The notes beneath the pieces are model-generated. The model was not told the origin of the DNA, ran no database searches, and saw only the letters and a list, made by a program, of their open reading frames with translations. From Isoetes taiwanensis (Eukaryota; Streptophyta; Lycopodiopsida; Isoetales; Isoetaceae), in assembly GCA_021234155.1 (NCBI GenBank), contig JAJEKV010000025.1, forward strand, positions 19,176,085 to 19,240,084: a stretch of DNA of 64,000 nucleotides, given 5' to 3'. Both the position numbers and the translations under genes were made by a program. Shown piece by piece: positions 21,139-29,388 of the stretch (position 1 is the first letter of the stretch; each line of letters starts with the position of its first letter).

Positions 21139-22650
21139 TCATTTCTGCACAAAAAGTTTGGTCTGTATGCCTTCATAGCTTTTCTGGAAATATTCAGGCA
21201 TCCCCTTATTGACTGATGCTTCCCCAGGGGTGCTGTTAACAATAGAGTCAGATGTATCAGCAATGTTAATCACATTGGAGCACGAAGGCGTATTACTTCT
21301 AGTAACCCGTGGTGGAAGATAACTCTCACTCCCTCCACTGTTCTGAGTGTTATTAACAAAACCATTGATCTCAACCTTTTTCTTGTTGAACTTCTGAAGC
21401 ATGAAGTCAGCATCTTTAATCATTATCTCACAAACCTCAATCAGTTTAGTGTCCCCAAGATTCTGCTTAAGATCACAAGTTGGGTCAGCGGCTAACATGT
21501 TTGTTACCTTAATCATTGTATCCCGAACATAGATATATGCCAGTTGAGCCATGATGGGTATCTTTAAATTCTGTCTGATGAAGTGTAAAAAGCAGCCCAT
21601 CTTGCCCGCATATGAATACTTTGGGTAGACAAGCTCTAAGTGGTTGAAAACAAACCACAATGCCTGGTCAAACCATGTAATGGTATCATTGCATGCATCG
21701 GGAGGACATCCACATTTTATATATGGACTCCAACTCCTCCATATCCGGTGCAGATAGGAATAACCACGATCAGTGTCATAGTAAGCCATATGAGCCTTGA
21801 CAGCAATTGTGGTGCCATTGTTATTCCTGCAACTTTTGTCAAAGATATCTGTGCCAAATGGAAAATTCACTTCTATCTTATCCGTTATCTTCTCCATATT
21901 ATTAGTTGCAGATATGATAGCTGCCATCTCATCATCAGAGATATTTCCAAGCAGCTTCCAGGCCTTTGTGCTAATTGGGGCAAGAGTGCTATAGTTGAGG
22001 CTTCTCCATAAACCATGATCAAATTCCTCACCCAACCATTCCACTGCCATCTCTGAAATTATAGGAAATCTGAGGCAGTTGTTGAGCGTAAGTCTTATTA
22101 TAGCTTCCTTAGGTTTATTTACCTGGCTAGCAACTTTCTCCATTCTCATGATCTGGAAATCTTCTAGAGGAATAAATTTTGCAAAGCCTTGTGTATTGTT
22201 CTCATCCACTTCAGGGACAACTTTTTTACCCTTCTCAATAGTCACAGGAAAGGTAGGATCAGTCAGTTTATGTGTCTTTTCAAGGTATGCAATGCCATTT
22301 CGGCACTCTATGGACAGTAGATCATCAAGATCAGTTCTATCCGCCAGTATATCTTGTGTGTCCCTAAACATTTTCTCAATAACAGGCCGGCACTCATTTA
22401 TTTGCATACCGTGACTGTCCAGTATCAGAAACATCTCCAGCCATGCACTAAAGCCGAGATTGATTATAGGTGAGTAGGTACCTTCTGGCAACTGTCTGTT
22501 CATAGCAAGCAGCAGTTCATGTAAGTCTCTGTTTGGAATAAGGCTGAGAATAGCCTGAACTGCATAGTTGGGTGGTCTGCCGACAGCACCATAGCCCATA
22601 TCCATAAGATGTTTCATCCAAACAGTCTTCCTCTGCAACATACATTGCAT
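21139..22650 (-). CDS. Penelope-like element ORF1, unrecognised protein
   Basis: A 503-codon frame just upstream of the RT and on the same strand. I recognise no domain. It is mostly helical-looking, with a Cys-containing patch YIKCGCPPDACNDT in the middle (about residue 310). The last 90 residues are Ser/Asn/Thr-rich and likely disordered. An acceptor-like TATGTTGCAG|AGGAAG lies 18 bases into the frame (exon edge about 22632), so the annotated start MQCMLQ may be intronic and the real N-terminus encoded in the repeat region. Upstream ORFs occur in endonuclease-less Penelope relatives. A nucleic-acid-binding or structural partner of the RT is a guess. Confidence 0.7.
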   Translation of the reverse strand: MQCMLQRKTVWMKHLMDMGYGAVGRPPNYAVQAILSLIPNRDLHELLLAMNRQLPEGTYSPIINLGFSAWLEMFLILDSHGMQINECRPVIEKMFRDTQDILADRTDLDDLLSIECRNGIAYLEKTHKLTDPTFPVTIEKGKKVVPEVDENNTQGFAKFIPLEDFQIMRMEKVASQVNKPKEAIIRLTLNNCLRFPIISEMAVEWLGEEFDHGLWRSLNYSTLAPISTKAWKLLGNISDDEMAAIISATNNMEKITDKIEVNFPFGTDIFDKSCRNNNGTTIAVKAHMAYYDTDRGYSYLHRIWRSWSPYIKCGCPPDACNDTITWFDQALWFVFNHLELVYPKYSYAGKMGCFLHFIRQNLKIPIMAQLAYIYVRDTMIKVTNMLAADPTCDLKQNLGDTKLIEVCEIMIKDADFMLQKFNKKKVEINGFVNNTQNSGGSESYLPPRVTRSNTPSCSNVINIADTSDSIVNSTPGEASVNKGMPEYFQKSYEGIQTKLFVQK

Positions 22651-23289
22651 ACATTTTATTTAGTAACTGTAATTGAAAAATGAACCCTAAGATTAAAAGC
22701 CTTCTATTCCCTAGACAGCTGATACTATAATCTGGAACTGCTATGTTTGTTGAATACCTTCAACAAATGGAAATCACAGTTTCTTCTTTTTCATATTTAC
22801 ATCAAGATTTACACTAAAGTCTGTATAAATACAAGAACCTAGTTCCATTCAAGATGTAAACGATGGCAAAATATCCATCCTGGCTTTTACCCCAGGCCAT
22901 AGCAGTGCTATATCTTAAGTTTATAATGTTCCTTGTCTTTATCAGAATGTATGATCCTAGTTATTTGATCAGTATAATTTAAACTCAAATAATACATTTA
23001 ATTCAGTATATCTATTTTGAAGAAATACTACACCATTCGCCTTAATTCTAACCATAACCAGACATCATGCACTAATCAAGTAATACTTTGTTTTTGGAGG
23101 TTCTCAATTTCAAGTATTCCTTTCATGTAACAGGAAAATGATACGTACAGAAAGAGTAATGATTCTATATCAACATAAAGATCTACATTCTTCATGAGTA
23201 TGCTAACAGTATTTCGTTTTTTGACTGATGCTCTATTTCTGAAAATATCTCTTCAACTTTGAAAGATCTCACCATAAGGTATATAATAA

Positions 23290-23318
23290 GAAGTTCTGTT
23301 CTATAAGGAACAGAAACT
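23290..23318. other. Conserved short hairpin in the pseudo-LTR
   Basis: AAGTT-CTGTTC pairs with GAACAG-AAACTT around TATAAG. The other repeat copy (about 16519) keeps the pairing with GAACAGGAATTT, including a G-T wobble. No hammerhead core was found around it. Confidence 0.4.
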
Positions 23319-23606
23319 TAGAATTCAGACATATAAAGGTCTTCAAAGCAACCTCCAACATCCGCCATAAGAATGTGACCAAATGAAATAAGGAGATGGT
23401 GACTTGGTTACCTGCACCCAAACAGACCTACATTAGCATCATAATGGTAATGCGGAAAGGAGTGACAGGTAAGCTTTAAGACACCATGGCTCTTCGCCCT
23501 TCACCTTTCATGATCACAACTTGTAACCAGATTATAAAATAATTATATCACCTATTACCATAGGTGTTACTTGTTAATAGCTCAAAGCTGCTTACCACAG
23601 CAAGGT

Positions 23607-23822
23607 TTAAGTACAAACATGGTCTGCACAAATTATATTATCGCCATTTACCATGATATTTGTTCCATCATAAGGATTCTTCATATCTGATACACTGCTG
23701 GAACTCAACAAAAATCTAAATGTGGCCGTCATGCTAACTAACAGTGTTCCTAAGCCAGAACTATTTGCTGTGATATCTTCAACATATAAGAAAACCTTGT
23801 TAAGACAAATAAACAAATACAA
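23607..23822 (-). CDS. Exon-like frame in the pseudo-LTR
   Basis: A 71-codon frame; its inner part reads VFLYVEDITANSSGLGTLLV and later MKNPYDGTNIMVNGDNIICA. It is bounded by an acceptor-like AACAAG and, past its stop, a donor-like GTAAGC. The product is unrecognised. The equivalent stretch in the left copy is disrupted by small differences. It may be a coding exon of the 5' part of the element, or a chance frame. Confidence 0.35.
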   Translation of the reverse strand: MYLFICLNKVFLYVEDITANSSGLGTLLVSMTATFRFLLSSSSVSDMKNPYDGTNIMVNGDNIICADHVCT

Positions 23823-24137
23823 ACAACACTATATCTTTTAAGATATCAATATAATTCCATTTACAGATTGGATTTTTACCTATCAGATGCATCAGAACTA
23901 TCTATTTATTACTTAAAGCATAAATACGTTTTTTGTTTGACCTTTTACCCTGTTAATATTACTGAAAATCCAGCTTCATTACAACAGGTTTTTTATTTTA
24001 ACCTATTTCACTGTTGTAATTCCGGAGGTCATACTATCATATTCTCATCGAAAATTTTATAAATCTCATACCAGCAAGATACCTCTAAAGCCTGCTCTCT
24101 TGAACTTAAAGTCCACAAATAAAACATCAAGCCTAAC

Positions 24138-24293
24138 CTGAAATGGAGCTCCACGACCAGCAGGGTTAGGACGATTATAGTTGGTAGGTTTTCCGCCATA
24201 GCTAGACTTCTGTCCTTTGTTGTATGGAGCATTACCAGCCTTTTGTGCCTTGCTTTTCTTTCCAGGGTGCCGTTCATACACGCCCCTCGGCAT
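24138..24293 (-). CDS. Small basic exon of the Penelope-like element (MPRGVYERHP...)
   Basis: 52 codons from ATG to a donor-like TTTCAG|GTTAGG. The peptide is Lys/Arg/Asn/Gly-rich: MPRGVYERHPGKKSKAQKAG, then an SYGGKPTNYNRP segment. The opening GVYER-P resembles the start of DNA-binding motifs (NUMOD3-like) near phage homing endonucleases. That similarity is short and may be chance. The frame is kept in both pseudo-LTR copies despite nearby indels, which favours real coding. Confidence 0.45.
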
Positions 24294-24906
24294 CTCAGCG
24301 TTAATAGAGTTTCAGCAAAGAAGCAAGTTCCGGAAAATGGAAATGCATTTCGTAAGCACTCCATTTATACTCCAAGCAATATTTTCCCGCTGCAATCCAA
24401 TAGAATCCCACATTAACTTTCCATATCTTACCTTTTTTCTGCCACCATTGGGGAAAGGAGCCGTCGTTTACCACCGGCGCCTCCATTCTTAAACATTACC
24501 TGCCCTAATAATTATCTTAATTACAAACGCAGTACCCTATAGAACCTAGGAACTTAATGTATAATACAAAGCATACAAATGTTATAGAAAGATATTTTTC
24601 AACTAGGCCATATGTGGCCACTTGAAAGATAGTTTACACGCATAATATGATATGTCAGGTGCTTTATTATATTGGAGCTAGTAATAGTCTCACCAGATTC
24701 CCATTACTATTAAGTCACCATTTACTATCTTATTTAAGGACCAATTACATCAAGTATTATCTTACGAATTAGGTATATACTCGGCACATATTGTTCTCAG
24801 AATTTTGATGACCTAATATACTCAATAACCAGCATTGTAGTCCTATTTAACATCATGTATCATAATAATGTCTTTAGAACATAATCCTGTCATTATTATT
24901 CATTTG

Positions 24907-25030
24907 GTCTTCTTCTTCTTCTTCTTCTTCTTCTTCTTCTTCTTCTTCTTCTTCTTCTTCTTCTTCTTCTTCTTCTTCTTCTTCTTCTTCTTCTTCTTCT
25001 TCTTCTTCTTCTTCTTCTTCTTCTTCTTCT
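24907..25030. repeat. (CTT)n microsatellite at the right end of the Penelope-like element
   Basis: About 41 uninterrupted CTT units, forming the 5' boundary of the element on the minus strand. Confidence 0.9.
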
Positions 25031-25084
25031 AGGTTTTAAATTTACTTCAAGCCGATGATTTAATTACTATAATATATTGGGAGA

Positions 25085-25300
25085 TTATAGTAGGTGGTGT
25101 TCTACATACTCAATCTTGCTTCAACGCCTACCTAGTCTTCAGATATCAAAATTAGATGGGTCTTGTTTCATATGGTTTTCATTTATGTAGATACTCTTCT
25201 GCATTTTCTCTTTGTTATCGTTTATCCTACCCTTTGCCTTTCTATAGTTTTCTCTATCCATGGTTCTTCAGTCATTATGTGTTATGATACCTTATAATTT
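25085..25300. repeat. Dispersed repeat, partner of 15225-15430
   Basis: Diverged copy of the repeat found left of the Penelope-like element. There is no coding content. Confidence 0.5.
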
Positions 25301-25494
25301 TGTTGCTATTCATGTTGGCCTGACCTTTTAGAGTGAATTATGTCTATCGACTGTCATGCACTCTTTTTTTTTCTTTGACATATTATTTCCACTCATAAAT
25401 AGTTATCTTTTCCGTTGTTTTGTGAGCAACTTCTAGGACCTTGCTTATCTCTTTTAGTGATGTCCATCTTCTGCCTCCTTTTCAGCATATGTAT

Positions 25495-26690
25495 CTGTTT
25501 TGGTTATCAAGGAGATGCTCGTGAGGGGTTTGTCCATATGTTTTCCGTAGTAGTTCTAGAAGTGACATTTACCTTCGTTTCACAGATTAGAAGGTAAATA
25601 AATTTCTAGAACTATGGAGGTAGTTTTTTGGTAGTTATAATTTGCCCTTTTCTCATGTTCGTCTATTTAGTCTCCCAATCGCCTTTTTCTTTCCATCAGC
25701 TCTAATGAGCATCTCCACATCTTCTTGCTAAGGTCCCACCCTCCCACCCTTCTTTACATCTTTTGTTCTTTATTTGATGGGCCTTTTGTTTGAAATAAGA
25801 ATCTTGTGCCTAGGATTGAGACCTTAAATGGCTAGTGCCTCCTGGTTGTATCTTGGCCTCGCCTCTTTTCTTGATGTGTTATTTTCAACCATGCACCCTG
25901 TTTTCTTTCCCTTTGTATTTCTAAGCTATTTAGTGCAAGATTTGTGAGGGCTTGTGCCTAATGATGGCCTTGCGCTTGTGGAGGTCCTCATGCCTAGATG
26001 GAGGCTCTATGCCTTGTTGGAGGCTCTCATGCCTGGATGGAGGCCCTCGTGCCTATGTGGTGGCCCACGTGCCTGGATGAGCCCATACTGGCTTTTGGCT
26101 TTTTCTTCTTGTTGTTTACGCAGGTAGCAAGATAGCAGGACATCCATTATTTAGAGGAGAAAACTAAGTGGACATTCTTCTTGATTTGGCATATGATTTG
26201 GCAATGCATTGCTCGTTGTTGCGGCAAACTAGGTGGTTGTTACACACGATCATAGAATGGCATGGCAATTTTGACGTCCATTTTCTTACTTTAATCACAA
26301 GATGAGGAGAAGACTATGCAAGTATAAATGTTTTCCGATTCACAATTCCATTATGTGACGTATTTTCAACCCCACAAGGCTGATCAGCATGCGGGTGTAC
26401 TTGTTTATGTTTTTAGGACCTGAGCCTAAATTAGTGATTCCATTATTGTCGGGATTTTTCCTCGAAACCCTAAAAGGGCGAGGTTTTTTAATCCCGATTA
26501 TAATGGTTTCATTGATTTGCTAGAAGCATATGTATGTGCTTTGGTTATCAAGGAGATGCCCGTCAGGGGATATGTATCTCTTTTGGTTATCAAGGAGATG
26601 TCTGTGAAGGGTTTTCTGTTTGGTTATCAAGGAGATGCCTGTGAGGGGTTTGTCCATGTGTTTTGTGTAGTATTTGTAGAAGTAAAAAAT
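25495..26690. repeat. Minisatellites: gcctgGatggaggc array and ggttatcaaggagatg array
   Basis: At 25955-26090 about five copies of a 25-bp unit around atgcctagatggaggc are present. At 26536-26660 three copies of a 40-50 bp unit around ggttatcaaggagatg occur, and a fourth single copy lies at 25500 with the same downstream context. At 26450-26510 is an inverted relative of 12018-12060. Confidence 0.7.
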
Positions 26691-27136
26691 TATGACATGC
26701 AAACCAAAGTGGACAAGGACAGATCCTCTCCAACATCGGTCTAGTAATGGAGACCTTAAAATCCATTGTCCCGGGGTCACATGTTTAATTATGCCAATTG
26801 GTCATGTGGTAGAGGCCTTAAACGTGCCATATGTACTAGATAACATTAGGGCAGATTTGGGGTCTCAAAATGGCTCATAGCTTGGGTTAAAGATTTCCAC
26901 GTCAGATTCGCCACGACCAATCAGGTTTGCGTCTTTTTTACGAAAGTCGGTATTAGTTGGCAGGTAGAAGGATGAGCAGGCTTACTTGGCATCCACATGG
27001 TGTATTTTCATAGGGGATGCCTGCGCTTTTGTTGCAACCATTTTAATGGCCCGCATTTTCGAGTCACTTCGCCGCCCAAAATAATGGTGACTTTGATCGC
27101 CCACTTTGTCGCCGTCCACCAACTCCCTTGTCAAAT

Positions 27137-27148
27137 TTTGGCGCCAAA
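27137..27148. promoter_or_regulatory. Perfect E2F-type palindrome TTTGGCGCCAAA
   Basis: A 12-bp perfect dyad containing both TTTSSCGC half-sites, about 270 bases inside the left inverted repeat and upstream of the element's forward frames. E2F sites drive S-phase genes; in Arabidopsis, CENH3 is an E2F target. Whether this site acts as a promoter here is inference. Confidence 0.55.
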
Positions 27149-27249
27149 CTTCATCTTTATCACTCCCCGGGCCTCTACGCATCCTCTCTGCCTTCACTCC
27201 TCATCTGCAATCTATGTCTCCTATAATTTCTGTGTTCTTGCCTCATTTA

Positions 27250-27576
27250 CAGAACTGCCAGGGTGAAGAAGTGGGAGGTTTTGTGTCAATAGGTTCGTGG
27301 GTGAGTATGCTGCCATCAACGAGGGGCGAGCATAGAGTTAAGCGACAAAGGCGATCAGACGTGTGGACACATTGGATAGGTAGGATAAAAGAGTTCAAGT
27401 TGAATTCTAGCGGCCGGAAAGTGGAAAGTATAACAATACGACATGCATATACCCCTTCTGATATGGCCAAAGAGCTAATCTCCACCAAAAACAGCTTCCC
27501 AAAATTGTCCGCAAATGGTAACCACCTTAATAGGATCACACGACGCCGAAGTCGCCTGTCGCGGCTACTTAACTAG
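27250..27576 (+). CDS. Protein-like frame in the TIR element, unrecognised
   Basis: After an acceptor-like CATTTACAG the frame reads NCQGEEVGGFVSIGSWVSML, then DVWTHWIGRIKEFKLNSSGR, ESITIRHAYTPSDMAKELI and FPKLSANGNHL, stopping at 27574-27576. The pattern WIGRIKEF...IRHAYTP is faintly like a BAH domain (xGRIxxI...VRWFYRP), which would be notable next to an H3-like frame, but the match is too weak to assign. It could be one exon of a longer gene continuing at 27661. Confidence 0.3.
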   Translation, partial: QNCQGEEVGGFVSIGSWVSMLPSTRGEHRVKRQRRSDVWTHWIGRIKEFKLNSSGRKVESITIRHAYTPSDMAKELISTKNSFPKLSANGNHLNRITRRRSRLSRLLN

Positions 27577-27627
27577 CGTAGAGAGACGGTTTAAAACGGT
27601 GATCTCCTTATCTTTTCATTTCTTTCG

Positions 27628-28030
27628 TTGACACGTGTTTACAAACAAATTTATTGTGCAGGTTTATGTTTATCAGAAAGCATTAGTAGTGTACTTGTCG
27701 TGTATCAGATAGACATCGGAATTGTCCTTTTCCAAGGTATGGATGCCGTGACCTTGTGGGGTATAGGCATCTGGTTTTACGGACATGATTACAATGTAAA
27801 GGTCAGGAAACCGAGCTTGAGGCCGGTTGAATTGCCCCTTTTAAGTGAACTTTGTAAGCCACAGACTAATGAAAACAATGTAATTGCAATGAAGAAATGC
27901 CTGGCTGACGAGGTGCAAGCGGGAATGTCTGAAAACGGAGGCGTGAGGATGAGTTCCAAAATCTTCACACCGTTTGAGGTATTTGCTAACATATTCCAGA
28001 TGGCGCAGGAAGTTCGAAAAGCTCCGAAGA
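27628..28030 (+). CDS. Protein-like frame in the TIR element, unrecognised
   Basis: Open frame with segments VKVRKPSLRPVELPLLSELC, NVIAMKKCLADEVQAGMSEN and KIFTPFEVFANIFQMAQEV. A good acceptor TTATTGTGCAG lies at 27661. The frame runs into the inserted gypsy fragment near 28035, where its composition changes. No family is recognised. Confidence 0.35.
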
Positions 28031-28036
28031 CATATA

Positions 28037-28290
28037 CGTCAACAACTCCTTGTCATAAATGGGGTAGTTGATTTCAGCAGCCTGAAAGTTTCGTGAGTGA
28101 TAGGCAATTGGATGCAATTCATGGTCATCCCCCTCCTGTGACAGGATCCCACCAAGCACAAAATCAGAAGCATCTACTTCGACAACATATGGGCACAAAG
28201 GATCTGCATGAGCAAGAACTGGCGCCGTAGTGAATGCATGCTTTTTGTCAAAAGCATCAGAGAAGTCGCCATATTTATCTGGGAGCATTG
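28037..28290 (-). pseudogene. Ty3/gypsy RT-RNase H fragment inside the TIR element
   Basis: Minus-strand frame with FTTAPVLAHADPLCPYVVEV, DASDFVLGGILSQ and ELHPIAYHSRNFQAAEINYP: the end of RT and start of RNase H of a chromovirus-type Ty3 element. Only about 250 bp are present, opposite in orientation to the surrounding frames, which resume beyond it. It is therefore an insertion or a captured fragment. Confidence 0.8.
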
Positions 28291-28329
28291 GAACAGGACT
28301 TCGGGGCCGAAGCTAGCCCGACGGGTGAA

Positions 28330-28780
28330 CCTACCCCCGCAGATTTTTGTGGATGGCTTATTTTTGTTCCGACTGATGTTCGGATTCCACGAATCATCCG
28401 GTCAACTAACAGAGTGCCGCGTAGTTAAGTCCTCCTTTAAGTTCAGATACTTTCTTCCAAAACAATATTTATACGTTAATTGTCAACTAGAACGAAGGAA
28501 ACATAAAAAGAGAGGTTGCACAACTTTTTGGGAGCCGTTTGAGGACCATAACAGACACTCCGATGCGGTAGATATTCGAGTATGGCGAGGGGAGGAAGTC
28601 ACTTATACAGCCACCATGGAAATCGAATGGCCATTATCAGAGCTAAGAGTGCTAATGGAGACAGAGGAGATTGCTAACGACTTTCATTATTTCATTGATG
28701 GCATTAGGGTTGGTTACAGGCAAGAGGGAAATGTAAAGTTTAGTGAGTTCGCGATCAACAAGAAATTGTCTATCGCCTAG
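28330..28780 (+). CDS. Protein-like frame in the TIR element, possibly ubiquitin-like fold
   Basis: The frame (an ATG at 28208 lies within the gypsy fragment) reads FWEPFEDHNRHSDAVDIRVW, then EWPLSELRVLMETEEIANDF, FIDGIRVGYRQEGNVKFSEF and AINKKLSIA, stopping at 28778-28780. The spacing of xELRxLMExEE...FxxFIDGxRV...KFSEFAI recalls the beta-grasp ubiquitin-like core, but this is only a pattern impression. It lies directly upstream of the H3-like gene on the same strand. Confidence 0.35.
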
Positions 28781-28992
28781 CGCTTTGAAGCTCGGTTTTT
28801 TATTTGTGTTTTTGTCCGATGTTTTTTAGGGTTCCGTATTTTGTCCGATATTTTTTTAGGATTCCGTACAATTATTTTAAAAAGTTACCATCATATTTTA
28901 CTTTAACTTCTGTTTTTTACTATTTATCTCTTGCCAGTTGTCTATTTTTGTCGGGTGATTCGTGAGTATAAAAGCCCATCCACCGAGAAGCC

Positions 28993-29154
28993 ATGGCAAG
29001 AACTAAGCAAACCGCAAGGATCCATCTAGGTGGTGTAAGGCCAGGTGATTACATTAGTCCGCCTCCTTCATCCACATCTGAATCTGAAGTCTCTGATAGA
29101 GATTCTCCTCCTCCGACATGCCTAACAGAAGATCCGGAAAAGAAATCTGCATGA
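28993..29154 (+). CDS. Histone H3 tail-like start of a long-tailed H3-like protein
   Basis: A 53-codon frame from ATG 28993 in good context (AGCCATGG). Residues 2-9 are ARTKQTAR, exactly the H3 N-terminus. Next is IHLGG, where H3 has KSTGG, and P17 corresponds to H3 P16. K4 is retained, but the H3 K9, K14, R17 and K18 positions are changed. A Ser/Pro/Glu-rich segment follows (PPPSSTSESEVSDRDSPPPT), then TGA at 29152. The same frame reopens at 29380 with an H3 histone-fold segment, so the stop and the frame switch between may be a real lesion or a sequencing error in a CTGCATGACAG context. Confidence 0.68.
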   Translation: MARTKQTARIHLGGVRPGDYISPPPSSTSESEVSDRDSPPPTCLTEDPEKKSA

Positions 29155-29388
29155 CAGACGGTGGGAGAAGCAGTTCGGGAGTAAGTAGGGAGGTGCACTC
29201 CGGTTGGAGACGGAGGATGAAAATGTGAGAGATCGGCGAGCAGAATATGACGCCAGATTAATTATTGGGCAGCCGCCTCTTCTTGCTCTTCCTGCTCCTC
29301 CTATGGATGCGCCAAGACCTTCAAATCAAAGGAGGAGGCCCAACGCCAGAAAGGGGAAGGCGACCAGAAATGTGAGGAGATGGCCGAG
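29155..29388 (+). CDS. Linker of the H3-like protein, in a shifted frame
   Basis: In the +1-shifted frame the sequence reads [11 protein letters not shown], a stop, then [40 protein letters not shown] and [14 protein letters not shown]. Only one stop interrupts it. It is charged, Pro-rich and plausible as a disordered tail. It overlaps the start of the histone-fold frame, so one further frame change is needed near 29370. Together the three pieces would give an N-tail of about 150 residues, against 38-45 in canonical H3. Confidence 0.45.

Larger units (their letters stand above)
22786..24906 (-). repeat. Pseudo-LTR, right (upstream) copy
   Basis: Matches 16004-18126 in order and orientation and runs straight into the ORF1 region, so it is the 5' portion of the full-length unit. 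It contains the small basic exon and another exon-like frame. Confidence 0.87.
15932..25030 (-). mobile_element. Penelope-like retroelement with pseudo-LTRs, two intact large ORFs and no visible GIY-YIG nuclease
   Basis: On the minus strand the order is (GAA)n, a 2.1 kb direct repeat, ORF1 (503 codons), RT (703 codons), a structured 3' tail, (GAA)n, a second copy of the repeat, (GAA)n. The RT has Penelope/TERT-clade features: a TFKAHK segment, TADISKCYENIPL, GIPMGFSCSP, RYIDD, and a C-terminal FVHATGCRPYLYASRI...FVRNGF region like the family's SCHPxH...RGY block. Penelope-like elements are known for partial tandem copies (pseudo-LTRs) and retained introns, and both seem present here. No GIY-YIG domain is visible, as in the endonuclease-less Athena/Coprina group. 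Confidence 0.85.

Noticed and set aside
18348-22650. GIY-YIG endonuclease in ORF1 or the RT
   Set aside because: No GIY...YIG pair with following Arg/Glu/Asn landmarks is visible in either frame.
28967-28974. TATAAAAG as the promoter of the H3-like gene
   Set aside because: It lies only 19 bases before the ATG, so a normal start site would fall at or after the ATG. The upstream E2F region or splicing is more plausible.
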